A program made the translations under genes and the position numbers. Shown here one piece after another: positions 23,888-36,167 of a DNA stretch of 64,000 bases. The DNA lies in the NCBI RefSeq assembly GCF_004362515.1, contig NZ_SNXU01000001.1, positions 248,001-312,000 on the forward strand. Reading direction: 5' to 3'. Under the pieces are notes generated by a model. The model was not told the DNA's origin. It saw only the letters and a list, made by a program, of their open reading frames with translations, and did no database searches. Origin of the DNA: Actinokineospora alba. Its GTDB lineage: Bacteria; Actinomycetota; Actinomycetes; Mycobacteriales; Pseudonocardiaceae. How positions within the stretch are numbered: position 1 is the stretch's first letter; every line of letters starts with the position of its first letter.

Positions 23888-24127
23888 GGAGCACGACACT
23901 AGCGGCCAGACTGGATCGAGCAAGCCACCAGTAGCGGCCGCGTCGGTGACGGGCCGTGTCCACAAGGGCCATGACCACCGCCGATGCGTCACCAGAAGGG
24001 CATCGCCACGAGCGAAACATTGCCGCAGGCGGGTCGCGGAAGCGGGTCATTCACCGGGTTGTTCAGTAGACCTGGATCGAGCAAGGCAGACTAGGGAGCA
24101 GGACCCGCAACGAGAGGAGCCTGACCG
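23888..24127. promoter_or_regulatory. Divergent glgP/glgE control region with a 14-bp direct repeat
   Basis: CTGGATCGAGCAAG occurs twice in the same orientation, at 23911-23924 and 24072-24085, each within about 25-55 bp of one of the two start codons. No standard promoter or known operator was recognised. The repeats could bind a regulator shared by the degradative and synthetic arms. Confidence 0.45.
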
Positions 24128-26078
<1,951 letters not shown>

Positions 26079-26089
<11 letters not shown>

Positions 26090-26483
26090 CCTTCACCCGC
26101 TGCCGGTCACCGGCGATGATCAACCCGCCGATCAGCGGGAACATCCATCCCGGCGACGCGGGCAGCAGGCTGACAGCGAGGACACCCCAGGCCGTGATGC
26201 CCCAGCCGAAGGCGGCGGGGACGCGGTGTCCCTGGTTCGCCGACCACACGACCAGTGCGCCGAACAGCAGCAACGGTGCGGCGAAGCTGCCCGGGGTGAG
26301 CCAGAAGGCCTCCGCCACGGGTAACCGCTCGGGCGTCGGTTCGAGGGTCACGGTGTTCCACCAGCCCTGAGAGAACACCTCGGACCAGGCCGAACCCCGC
26401 GAGAACGGGGTGGCGACGAGATGGAAGGCGCTGCCCACGATGGCGATCCAGCCTGCCGCGCGGGTAATGTTTACGTTGTTCAC
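26079..26483 (-). CDS. Small membrane protein, unknown function
   Basis: This is a 134-residue protein from a GTG start. It has four hydrophobic segments: AAGWIAIVGSAFHLVATPF, PGSFAAPLLLFGALVVWS, FGWGITAWGVLAVSLLPAS and WMFPLIGGLIIAG. It resembles small DUF6463-like membrane proteins, which often sit beside TetR regulators. It diverges from a TetR gene, and a long inverted repeat lies over both start regions, so it is the probable target of that repressor. The 3' end overlaps glgE's end by 11 bp in convergent orientation. Confidence 0.68.
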
Positions 26484-26509
26484 ATGGAGGATGTGAACGA
26501 TGTCAACAT
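26467..26509. promoter_or_regulatory. Putative TetR operator overlapping both start sites
   Basis: GTTCACAT at 26478-26485 and ATGTGAAC at 26491-26498 form a perfect repeat around a GGAGG centre that is also the TetR gene's ribosome binding site. The symmetry extends outward with about 16 of 19 positions matching per arm. A repressor here would block transcription of the membrane-protein gene and of its own gene. Confidence 0.65.
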
Positions 26510-27084
26510 CGGCTGGCAAGCCATACCACCACGGCGACCTGAGACGCGCGCTGATCACCGCCGCGCGCGAGTTGGTTCGCGAGACCGGACCGGCGAAACT
26601 CACCCTGCGCGGGGTCGCCGCGCGGGCCGAGGTGTCCCCCGCCGCGCCCTACCGGCACTTCGCCGACCGCGACGCCCTGCTCGCGGGTGTGGCCGAACAG
26701 GGCTTCGTCGAACTGGCCGAAGCCATGACACCGAACGAACCGAGCCTCGACGCGCTGCACCAGGTCGGCGCCGCGTACCTCGAGTTCGCCCTGCGGGAGC
26801 CGCAGCTCTACCGGCTGATGTTCGGCCCGGTCGACCGCACCGCCCATCCCGGGCTCGCCGCCGCCGAGAGCGGGCTCACCGAGATCTTCCGCGAGGCGCT
26901 GCGAAACGCCCAGATCGCGGGAGTCGTCCAGCCGCAAGATCCCGAAGACGTCATGCTGACTATGCGGTGCGTGATGCACGGCCTGACATCACTGGTGGTG
27001 GACGGCCAGATCGCCGCCGAGCAGGCCGCCGACGCCGCCAGACGGGTGATGTCCGTCGTCGACCGAGGTCTGCTTCCACGCTGA
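26500..27084 (+). CDS. TetR/AcrR family transcriptional regulator
   Basis: This is a 194-residue regulator. The HTH region HHGDLRRALITAARELVRETG, read as short motifs HHGDLRRAL and LRGVAARAEVSPAAPYRHF, is the classic TetR helix-turn-helix, followed by the WHG-type C-terminal domain (LYRLMFG, MHGLTSLV). This subclass regulates drug efflux or membrane proteins. It divides the glucan cluster (glgE before, treS after), but its operator points to the divergent membrane-protein gene, so regulation of the glucan genes is not implied. The start is at 26500, right after the GGAGG. Confidence 0.88.
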   Translation: MSTSAGKPYHHGDLRRALITAARELVRETGPAKLTLRGVAARAEVSPAAPYRHFADRDALLAGVAEQGFVELAEAMTPNEPSLDALHQVGAAYLEFALREPQLYRLMFGPVDRTAHPGLAAAESGLTEIFREALRNAQIAGVVQPQDPEDVMLTMRCVMHGLTSLVVDGQIAAEQAADAARRVMSVVDRGLLPR

Positions 27085-27134
27085 CCGCGTGGTACGCATG
27101 AGGAAACCGCCACCTACGACGAGGGCGACACGAG

Positions 27135-28924
<1,790 letters not shown>

Positions 28925-28928
<4 letters not shown>

Positions 28929-30259
28929 GCACCCGTCCCCTGCACGCCGTCGAGTCCCTGGCCGACGACCTGCGCGCGTGGTTGCCCGGCCAGCGCTGGT
29001 TCGCGGCCAAGGGCACCGAACTGGGCGAGGTCCTCATCGAGCGCGCGGTGATGCTGACCGATGACGACCCGGCGCTGCTGCACGCCGTGATCGACGTCGA
29101 CGGCGAGCGCTACCAGCTGCTCATCGGGGTGCGCGACGACCCGCCCGAGCACCTGGCGCACACGGTGATCGGCAAACTCGGCGAGTCCTACGCCTACGAC
29201 GCCACCCAGGACGGCGAGCTGATGGGCAGGCTGCTGGACCTGATGGCCATCGGGGCCGACCAGGGCGGCATCCACTGGACGACGGAGCCCGACGTCGAGC
29301 TGGTCACCGGGCTGCGCGCGCGGCCGATCGGCGTCGAGCAGAGCAACACGTCGATCGTGTTCGGCTACCACTACATCCTCAAGCTGTTCCGCCGTCCCGG
29401 CCCGCGGCCCAACCGTGATGTCGAGCTGCACCGGGCGCTGCACCGGGTGGGCAGCGCGCAGGTGGCCGAGCCGATGGCGGTGATCGAGGACGACGAGCTG
29501 GTCTACGGCTTCGCCCAGCGCTACCTCGCCGACGCCGCCGAGGGATGGGCGACGGCCACGGCCAGCGTCCGCGACCTGCTGGCCGAGGGCGACCTGCATG
29601 CGGGCGAGGTCGGCGGCGACTTCGCGGGCGAGTCCTTCCGGCTGGGCATGGCCGTGGCCCAGGTGCACGCCGACCTGGCCGCGACCCTGGGCACGGAGCT
29701 GGTCAGCCCCGACCGGCTCACGGAGGCCGTGGAGGTGATGCACGGCAGGCTCGACGCCGTCACCGCGGAGGTGCCGGAACTGGCCGAGTTCGAGCCGATG
29801 CTCCGCGCGGCCTTCGACGAAGTCCGCCACCTGCGCGAAAGCCAGCCGATCCAGCAGATCCACGGCGACCTGCACCTGGGCCAGGTGCTGCGCACGGCGA
29901 CCGGCTGGGTGCTGATCGACTTCGAGGGCGAGCCCGCCGCGCTCGCGACCGACCGGGCGAAGACCAGATCACCGCTGCGCGATGTCGCGGGCATGCTGCG
30001 GTCCTTCGACTACGCCGCGTTCGCCCTGCTCGGAGCCGACGACGACCACCAGCGGACCACCCGGGCGACCGAGTGGAGCGACCGCAACCGCGCGTCATTC
30101 TGCGAGGGCTACGCCTCGGTGGCCGGGGCCGACCCGCGCGACCAGGCGGTGCTCCTGCGGGCCTTCGAGCTGGACAAAGCGGTCTACGAGGTGGCCTATG
30201 AGCACCGCAACCGGCCCGACTGGGTTCGGGTGCCATTGACAGCATTGCGCCGAACGTGA
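28925..30259 (+). CDS. pep2: Maltokinase Pep2/Mak
   Basis: This 444-residue kinase of the aminoglycoside-phosphotransferase-like fold starts with TTG overlapping the treS stop. RPLHAVESLADDLRAWLPGQRWFAAKG is represented by the motifs LPGQRWFAAKG and SNTSIVFGYHYILKLFR (P-loop-like beta hairpin and lysine). The catalytic loop is IHGDLHLGQVL and the metal-binding motif is VLIDFEGEP. It phosphorylates maltose with ATP to maltose-1-phosphate, the donor for GlgE. Confidence 0.93.
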
Positions 30260-30334
30260 GGTTTCGGCGGGACCCGAACGTGGTTAACCTGATCGACAAG
30301 GCGTGATGCGACGACCAGGATCGAGGTGGCCTGC

Positions 30335-30763
30335 ATGCGGATCTCCGATGTGTTGCGTGTCAAGGGTGCGAAGGTGGCCACGGTCGACCCCGGGACCTCG
30401 GTGGCCGGGCTGATCAGAGCCCTGGCCGAGCACAACGTCGGCGCCCTGGTGGTCGTCGACGCCGATTCGGTCGTCGGGATCGTCTCCGAGCGCGACATCG
30501 TGCGCAGGCTCGATGAGCGCGGCGGCGATCTGCTGAACGCGACCGTGGCTGACATCATGACAGTGGACGTGGTCACGTGTGGCCCGGAGGAGAGCGTCGA
30601 CGCCCTCGCCGAGACCATGACCGACCGACGGATCCGCCACATGCCAGTGGTGGTCGAGGGCAAGCTCGCAGGCATCGTCAGCATCGGCGACGTCGTGAAG
30701 ACCCGCATCAGCCAGTTGGAGACCGCCCGCGACCAGCTCCAGTCCTACATAGCCCAAGGGTGA
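30335..30763 (+). CDS. CBS-domain pair protein
   Basis: This is a 142-residue protein made of two CBS motifs, about residues 7-60 (VATVDPGTSVAGLIRALAE, ALVVVDADSVVGIVSERDI) and 70-128 (MTVDVVTCGPEESVDALAE, HMPVVVEGKLAGIVSIGDV). Such modules bind adenosine nucleotides or SAM and act as stand-alone sensors. It lies between pep2 and glgB (4-bp gap to glgB), so an energy-state input into the glucan pathway is an attractive but unproven idea. ATG at 30335 has GAGG 8 nt upstream. A GTG at 30326 is the alternative. Confidence 0.85.
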   Translation: MRISDVLRVKGAKVATVDPGTSVAGLIRALAEHNVGALVVVDADSVVGIVSERDIVRRLDERGGDLLNATVADIMTVDVVTCGPEESVDALAETMTDRRIRHMPVVVEGKLAGIVSIGDVVKTRISQLETARDQLQSYIAQG

Positions 30764-30767
30764 CCTT

Positions 30768-32927
30768 TTGGCTTCAGAGATCGAGCGCCTTCTCGCCGGC
30801 GCGCACCACGATCCCCATTCGGTTCTAGGCGTCCATCCGGACCCGAGCAGACCAGGCGGGGCGGTGGTGCGGACACTGCGTCCGCACGCGACCGCCGTCA
30901 CCGCCCTGGTCGGGCCGGACAGACACGACCTGGCGGAGATCGCGGAGGGGCTGTTCGAGTCCGAACTGCCCGCGCTGCCCGACGAGTACCGGCTCGAGAT
31001 CGACTACGGCTCGGACACGCTCGTCGTGGACGACCCGTACCGCTGGCTGCCCACCCTCGGCGAACTGGATCTCCACCTGTTCGGCGAGGGCAGGCACGAG
31101 CGGCTGTGGGAGATCCTCGGCGCGCACCCGCGCTCCTACGACACCCCGCTCGGCACGGTGACCGGCACCTCGTTCGCGGTGTGGGCGCCGACCGCGCAAG
31201 GGGTGCGGGTGTGCGGCGACTTCGACGGCTGGGACGGCCGGGCGACGCCGATGCGGTCGCTCGGCTCCTCCGGCGTGTGGGAGCTGTTCATTCCCGGGGT
31301 CGAGCCGGGCACGCGCTACAAGTTCCGCATCCACGGCGCGGACGGGGCGTGGCACGAGAAGGCCGACCCGATGGCCTTCGCCACCGAACTCCCGCCCGCC
31401 ACCGCGTCCATCGTGTCCGCTGTGTCCACTTCGGACTACGAGTGGTCCGACGCGGACTGGCTCGCCACCCGCGACGCCACCGACTGGAGCGCGGCGCCGA
31501 TGAGCGTCTACGAGGTGCACCTCGGCTCCTGGCGCGAGGGGTTGACCTACCGCGACCTCGCCACGCACCTCGGTGACTACCTCGTCGAGCACAACTTCAC
31601 CCACGTCGAGCTGCTGCCGGTCGCCGAGCACCCGTTCGGCGGCTCCTGGGGCTACCAGGTCACGTCGTACTACGCGCCGACCGCGCGGTTCGGCACCCCC
31701 GACGAGTTCCGCTACTTCGTCGACGAGCTGCACCGTCGCGGCATCGGCGTGCTGGTCGACTGGGTGCCCGCCCACTTCCCGCGCGACAGCTGGGCGCTGG
31801 CCCGCTTCGACGGCGGCCCGCTCTACGAGCACAGCGACCCGCGCCGCGGCGAGCAGCCCGACTGGGGCACGCTGGTGTTCGACTTCGGCCGCCCCGAGGT
31901 GCGCAACTTCCTCGTGGCCAACGCGCTGTACTGGATCGAGGAGTTCCACATCGACGGCCTGCGGGTCGACGCGGTGGCCTCGATGCTCTACCTCGACTAC
32001 TCGCGCAAGGACGGCGAGTGGCTGCCCAACATCCACGGCGGCCGGGAGAACCTCGACGCGGTGAAGTTCCTGCAGGAGCTCAACGCGACCGTCTACAAGC
32101 ACCACCCCGGCACCTTGATGATCGCCGAGGAGTCCACCGCGTGGCCGGGCGTGACCAGGCCGACACACCTGGGCGGCCTCGGGTTCGGCTTCAAATGGAA
32201 CATGGGGTGGATGAACGACACGCTGCGCTACATCGGGCACGACCCGGTGCACCGCGCGTTCCACCACAACGAGCTGACGTTCTCACTGATGTACGCGTGG
32301 AGCGAGAACTTCGTGCTGCCGCTGTCGCACGACGAGGTCGTGCACGGCAAGGGTTCACTGTGGACCCGGATGCCCGGCGACGACTGGAACAAGGCCGCGG
32401 GCCTGCGCGCCCTGCTGGCCTACATGTGGGCGCACCCGGGCAAGCAGCTGCTGTTCATGGGCTGCGAGTTCGGCCAGGTCCGCGAGTGGTCGGAGAACCG
32501 GTCGCTGGACTGGGAGCTGACCGGCGAGCGGCTGCACGGCGGCGTGCAGGCGCTGGTGTCGGACCTGAACGCCGTCTACCGCGACCAGCCCGCGCTCTAC
32601 GTCGACGACACCCGCCCCGAGGGCTTCTCGTGGATCGACGCCAACGACTCGGCGGGCAACGTGCTCAGCTTCGCCCGCCGCTCCGGTGAGCACGAGCTGG
32701 TGTGCGTGGCCAACTTCTCCGGCGCACCCCACCACGACTACCGCGTGGGCATGCCCCGCGCGGGCCGGTGGCGTGAGGTGCTCAACACCGACGCCGCGGG
32801 CTACGGCGGCTCCGGCGTCGGCAACTACGGCGGCGTCGAGGCCACCGCGACCCCGTGGCACGGCCGACCGGCGTCGGCGGTCCTGCAGCTCCCGCCGCAG
32901 GGCGTCGTCTGGTTCACCCCCGAGTAG
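30768..32927 (+). CDS. glgB: 1,4-alpha-glucan branching enzyme GlgB
   Basis: This is a 719-residue GH13_9 protein. It has an N-terminal domain (about 1-100), CBM48 (YDTPLGTVTGTSFAVWAPTA), a catalytic barrel and a C-terminal beta domain. The nucleophile is Asp401 (LRVDAVASMLYLDYSR), the acid/base is Glu454 (LMIAEESTAWP), and the third acid is in LPLSHDEVVHGKGSL. It introduces alpha-1,6 branches into the GlgE product. It starts with TTG just after the CBS-protein stop, with AAGGGTGA as ribosome binding site, so it is cotranscribed with treS-pep2-CBS. Confidence 0.95.
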   Translation: MASEIERLLAGAHHDPHSVLGVHPDPSRPGGAVVRTLRPHATAVTALVGPDRHDLAEIAEGLFESELPALPDEYRLEIDYGSDTLVVDDPYRWLPTLGELDLHLFGEGRHERLWEILGAHPRSYDTPLGTVTGTSFAVWAPTAQGVRVCGDFDGWDGRATPMRSLGSSGVWELFIPGVEPGTRYKFRIHGADGAWHEKADPMAFATELPPATASIVSAVSTSDYEWSDADWLATRDATDWSAAPMSVYEVHLGSWREGLTYRDLATHLGDYLVEHNFTHVELLPVAEHPFGGSWGYQVTSYYAPTARFGTPDEFRYFVDELHRRGIGVLVDWVPAHFPRDSWALARFDGGPLYEHSDPRRGEQPDWGTLVFDFGRPEVRNFLVANALYWIEEFHIDGLRVDAVASMLYLDYSRKDGEWLPNIHGGRENLDAVKFLQELNATVYKHHPGTLMIAEESTAWPGVTRPTHLGGLGFGFKWNMGWMNDTLRYIGHDPVHRAFHHNELTFSLMYAWSENFVLPLSHDEVVHGKGSLWTRMPGDDWNKAAGLRALLAYMWAHPGKQLLFMGCEFGQVREWSENRSLDWELTGERLHGGVQALVSDLNAVYRDQPALYVDDTRPEGFSWIDANDSAGNVLSFARRSGEHELVCVANFSGAPHHDYRVGMPRAGRWREVLNTDAAGYGGSGVGNYGGVEATATPWHGRPASAVLQLPPQGVVWFTPE

Positions 32928-32972
32928 CCGATTCGGCGTTCGCCTGCCGCGCGGCTCAGGCACACTGGGCGG

Positions 32973-34382
32973 GTGCGCCTGTCCCTGGCTGTTGGTCGAC
33001 CCGTGCCCGTGCTGTTGGCGTTAACGCTGGCCGTGACGGTGACGGCGTGCACGACAGCCATCCCGGGAACGGCCACCAGCCAGGGCTCCGTGGTCTCCCG
33101 CGAGGACCCGAACCAGCCGGGCGGGGTCGATCCGTCCTTCGTGGAGAACACCGACAACGGTGAGATCGACCGGCTCGCCGCCACGGTGATCACCGACGTG
33201 CGGACGTACTGGGAAGAGCAGTTCCCGAAGACGTTCGGCGAGGAGTTCAAGGACCTCAAGGGCGGCTACTTCTCCGTCGACACCGCCGACGCCGACAGCG
33301 ACGCGCCGCCGTGCGCGGACAAGGCCGACGAGGTGGAGGGCAACGCCTTCTACTGCCCGACCGCCGACATCATCGCCTGGGACCGGGCCGCGCTGCTGCC
33401 GGTGCTGCGCGACCGGTTCGGCGAGGCGGCGGTGATGCTGGTGCTCGCCCACGAGATGGGCCACGCGGTGCAGAACCGCACGGGTGTCGGCCTCGATCAG
33501 CGCAAGGCGAACCCGAGCAAGTTCCCGACGATCCTGATCGAGGCGATGGCCGACTGCTACGCCGGGTCGTTCGTCCGCTGGGTCGCCGACGGGAAGTCCA
33601 AGCACCTCAACATCGCCAAGGACCGGCTGGACTCGGCGCTGGAGTCGCTGATCAGCTTCCGCGACCCGATCGGCACCGAGCAGACCGACCGCGGCGCCCA
33701 CGGCGACGCGTTCGACCGGGTGTCGGCGTTCCAGGACGGGTACGAGAAGGGCGTCGACCTGTGCGCCAAGATGACCGTCGACAACCGCACGTTCACCCTG
33801 AGCGGCTTCATCGACGCCGGTGACCAGGCGCGCGGCGGCAACCTGCGGTTCGACCAGATCGTGCAGTCGATCTCGCCGGGGCTCAACACGTACTTCTCCG
33901 CTCTGATGACCAAGTCGGGCAAGACGTGGACCGAGCCGAAGATCACGACGGTCGACGCGGCGCCGGAGTGCGGGGGCGGCAAACAGGGGCCGGTCGCGTT
34001 CTGCGGGGATGGCGGGGCGCTGGAGATGGACGGCAAGAAGGAGCTGCCGGAAATCCACGTCGACATCGGCGACTACGCGACCGGCGCGCTGCTCGCCAGC
34101 CGGTACGGGCTGGCCGCGCTCGCCGCGGCGGGCAAGCCGGTGGAGGGGCCCGACGCCCAGCGCTCGGCGGTGTGCCTGGCCGGGTCGTTCACCGGGTCCT
34201 TGTTCAGCGCGGAGCAGCGCTTCCTGTCCCCCGGCGATCTCGACGAGGCCATCCAGGTCCTGCTGGACTACGACTACGCCGCCCGCGACGCCAAGGGCGA
34301 CGCCATCGACGCGGGCTTCGACCGGGTGATCGCGTTCCGCGAAGGCTTCACCGGCGGCGGCGAGAAATGCGGACTGGGCTGA
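32973..34382 (+). CDS. Neutral zinc metallopeptidase-like lipoprotein 1
   Basis: The protein has 469 residues. A signal peptide ends in a lipobox-like VTVTAC near residue 26. The zinc motif HEMGHAVQ lies near residue 169 and a downstream glutamate is in EAMADCYAGSF, which is the gluzincin pattern of the YpfJ/neutral zinc metallopeptidase family. It is expected to be anchored outside the membrane. Substrates are unknown. The next gene is a diverged paralogue with the same layout, so the two arose by tandem duplication. Confidence 0.82.
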   Translation: MRLSLAVGRPVPVLLALTLAVTVTACTTAIPGTATSQGSVVSREDPNQPGGVDPSFVENTDNGEIDRLAATVITDVRTYWEEQFPKTFGEEFKDLKGGYFSVDTADADSDAPPCADKADEVEGNAFYCPTADIIAWDRAALLPVLRDRFGEAAVMLVLAHEMGHAVQNRTGVGLDQRKANPSKFPTILIEAMADCYAGSFVRWVADGKSKHLNIAKDRLDSALESLISFRDPIGTEQTDRGAHGDAFDRVSAFQDGYEKGVDLCAKMTVDNRTFTLSGFIDAGDQARGGNLRFDQIVQSISPGLNTYFSALMTKSGKTWTEPKITTVDAAPECGGGKQGPVAFCGDGGALEMDGKKELPEIHVDIGDYATGALLASRYGLAALAAAGKPVEGPDAQRSAVCLAGSFTGSLFSAEQRFLSPGDLDEAIQVLLDYDYAARDAKGDAIDAGFDRVIAFREGFTGGGEKCGLG

Positions 34383-34490
34383 ATCGGGCGGATCACCGCA
34401 CGGTGGTTCGGACTCGGCAGTAGGGTGCAGCCAGACAAAAGGGACCAGGTCCCCGGGGCAGGCGCGACTTTGAAGTGTGGGGAATGACGG

Positions 34491-35954
34491 GTGCGTATCA
34501 GAATCGCGTTGGCGCTCACCGCTGCGGTGGTGATGGCCGCTCAGGTCGGCGGTTGCGCCGGCAAGCAGATCGCGGGCAAGGCACGCGCGGTCGGTGAGAT
34601 CGACGCGGGCACCGCGGCGGGCATCCCGATCGACAACAGCCGCCCCAGCGGGCCGAAGCAGGGCGTCGAGGACGCGAAGTTCCCGGTGGAGAACGCCGAC
34701 AACGGCGAGATGGACCGCCTGGCGATGAACGCCGTGAGCGACATCTACGACTACTGGGCCGAGAAGATGCCCGCCGAGTTCGAGGGGCAGAAGTTCGAGC
34801 CGCTGCACCGGCTGGTGTCCTACGACTCCAACGGCAAAGCCGTGAAGGTCTGCAACACCTCGACGGCGAAGCTGGTCAACGCCTTCTACTGCAGCCTCGA
34901 CGACAGCGTCGCGTGGGACCGCGGGGTGCTGCTGCCGATGCTGGACAAGCAGTTCGGCCCGATGTCGGTGGTGACGGTCCTCGCCCACGAGATGGGCCAC
35001 GCCGTGCAGTTCCGCCTGGGCGCGAAGAGCAACGTCAACCGCGGCACGCCGACGATCATCAAGGAACAGCAGGCCGACTGCTACACCGGCTCGTTCTTCC
35101 GGCACGTCGCCGAGGGCAAGGCCAAGCACTTCGACATCAACGTCGGCGACGGCCTCAACCAGGTCCTCGCGACCATGTTCTTCATCCGTGACCCGGCGGG
35201 TGAGTCGGCCAACAAGCAGGGCGCCCACGGCCTGGCGTTCGACCGGGTCTTCGCGTTCCAGGCGGGCTTCACCGAGGGCCCGCGCCGCTGCGCGAAGATG
35301 GACCAGGACGAGATCAACAGCCGCATCGCCGAGAAGGAACGCAGCGCGCAGGACAAGGAAACCAACGGCCAGGTCGAGATCAGCGACAAGCGGATCATGA
35401 CCAAGCTCGAGGAGAGCCTCGCCGAGGCGTTCAAGCGCACCGGCGCCGCCATGCCGAAGATCGAGGACAACGGCGCCAAGTGCGCTGACGGCTCGTCCAC
35501 ACCGCCCGCGACCTTCTGCCCGGACGACAACGTCGTAGCCATCGACCTCGCCGCGCTGAAGAAGATCGCGACACCACCCAAGCGCGGCGAGCCTGGCCTC
35601 GACACGGGCATCGGCGACTTCGCCGCGTTCGCCGAGATCGCCTCCCGGTACTCGCTGTCCATCCAGAAGTCGACGGGCGCCTCGCTGGAGGGCGACAAGG
35701 CGGGCCTGCGGACCGCCTGCCTGACCGGGGCGTGGGCGGCGTTCACCGTGGACAAGACACCCGATGACGGCGACGCCAAACTCCACATCGCGGTCGGGGA
35801 CCTTGATGAGGCCGTGGCGGAACTGCTGCTGGAGAAGAGCCTCATCGCCGCCGACGCCAAGGGCAAGCACGTTCCCTCCGGTTTCGCCCGGGTGGAAGCG
35901 TTCCGCGTCGGCTACTTCGACGGCGACAAGGGCTGCGCCAACCAGTTCAGCTGA
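34491..35954 (+). CDS. Neutral zinc metallopeptidase-like lipoprotein 2
   Basis: The protein has 487 residues and is a paralogue of the preceding one. The signal peptide ends in a cysteine (AAQVGGC) that fits lipoprotein processing. The zinc site HEMGHAVQFR is near residue 168, with EQQADCYTGSFFRHV supplying the third ligand. An acidic/lysine-rich helical insertion (ISDKRIMTKLEE region, about 270-320) distinguishes it from the first copy. A strong hairpin terminator follows it. Function in the cell envelope is inferred. Confidence 0.82.
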   Translation: MRIRIALALTAAVVMAAQVGGCAGKQIAGKARAVGEIDAGTAAGIPIDNSRPSGPKQGVEDAKFPVENADNGEMDRLAMNAVSDIYDYWAEKMPAEFEGQKFEPLHRLVSYDSNGKAVKVCNTSTAKLVNAFYCSLDDSVAWDRGVLLPMLDKQFGPMSVVTVLAHEMGHAVQFRLGAKSNVNRGTPTIIKEQQADCYTGSFFRHVAEGKAKHFDINVGDGLNQVLATMFFIRDPAGESANKQGAHGLAFDRVFAFQAGFTEGPRRCAKMDQDEINSRIAEKERSAQDKETNGQVEISDKRIMTKLEESLAEAFKRTGAAMPKIEDNGAKCADGSSTPPATFCPDDNVVAIDLAALKKIATPPKRGEPGLDTGIGDFAAFAEIASRYSLSIQKSTGASLEGDKAGLRTACLTGAWAAFTVDKTPDDGDAKLHIAVGDLDEAVAELLLEKSLIAADAKGKHVPSGFARVEAFRVGYFDGDKGCANQFS

Positions 35955-35967
35955 TCCACCTTTCGCG

Positions 35968-36000
35968 AACGGCCCGCCGGTGACTCACCGGCGGGCCGTT
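35968..36000 (+). terminator. Hairpin terminator after metallopeptidase pair
   Basis: Arms 35968-35983 and 35985-36000 are perfectly complementary (16 bp, essentially no loop; in practice a shorter stem with a GACTC-like loop). They lie 14 bp after the stop codon, followed by TTTCGCG rather than a full T-run. Confidence 0.8.
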
Positions 36001-36167
36001 TCGCGTTCCGCCGCCGCGAGCAGAATCTGACAACATCTTGCATGAAAATGTCCGATAGCTCGGGTTTTCAGTCATCTCTTGACAGTACGGGTGGATGGTC
36101 GACAGAGTCGAGGGCGTCCCTACCGCAGTGAGTCGAGCGCAAGACGTGACTGAGGAGTGGTGCACCC

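Noticed and set aside
33021..35870. A 949-codon minus-strand open frame under the metallopeptidase genes
   Set aside because: It is a shadow of the two protease genes, which have signal peptides and HEMGH motifs in the plus strand.
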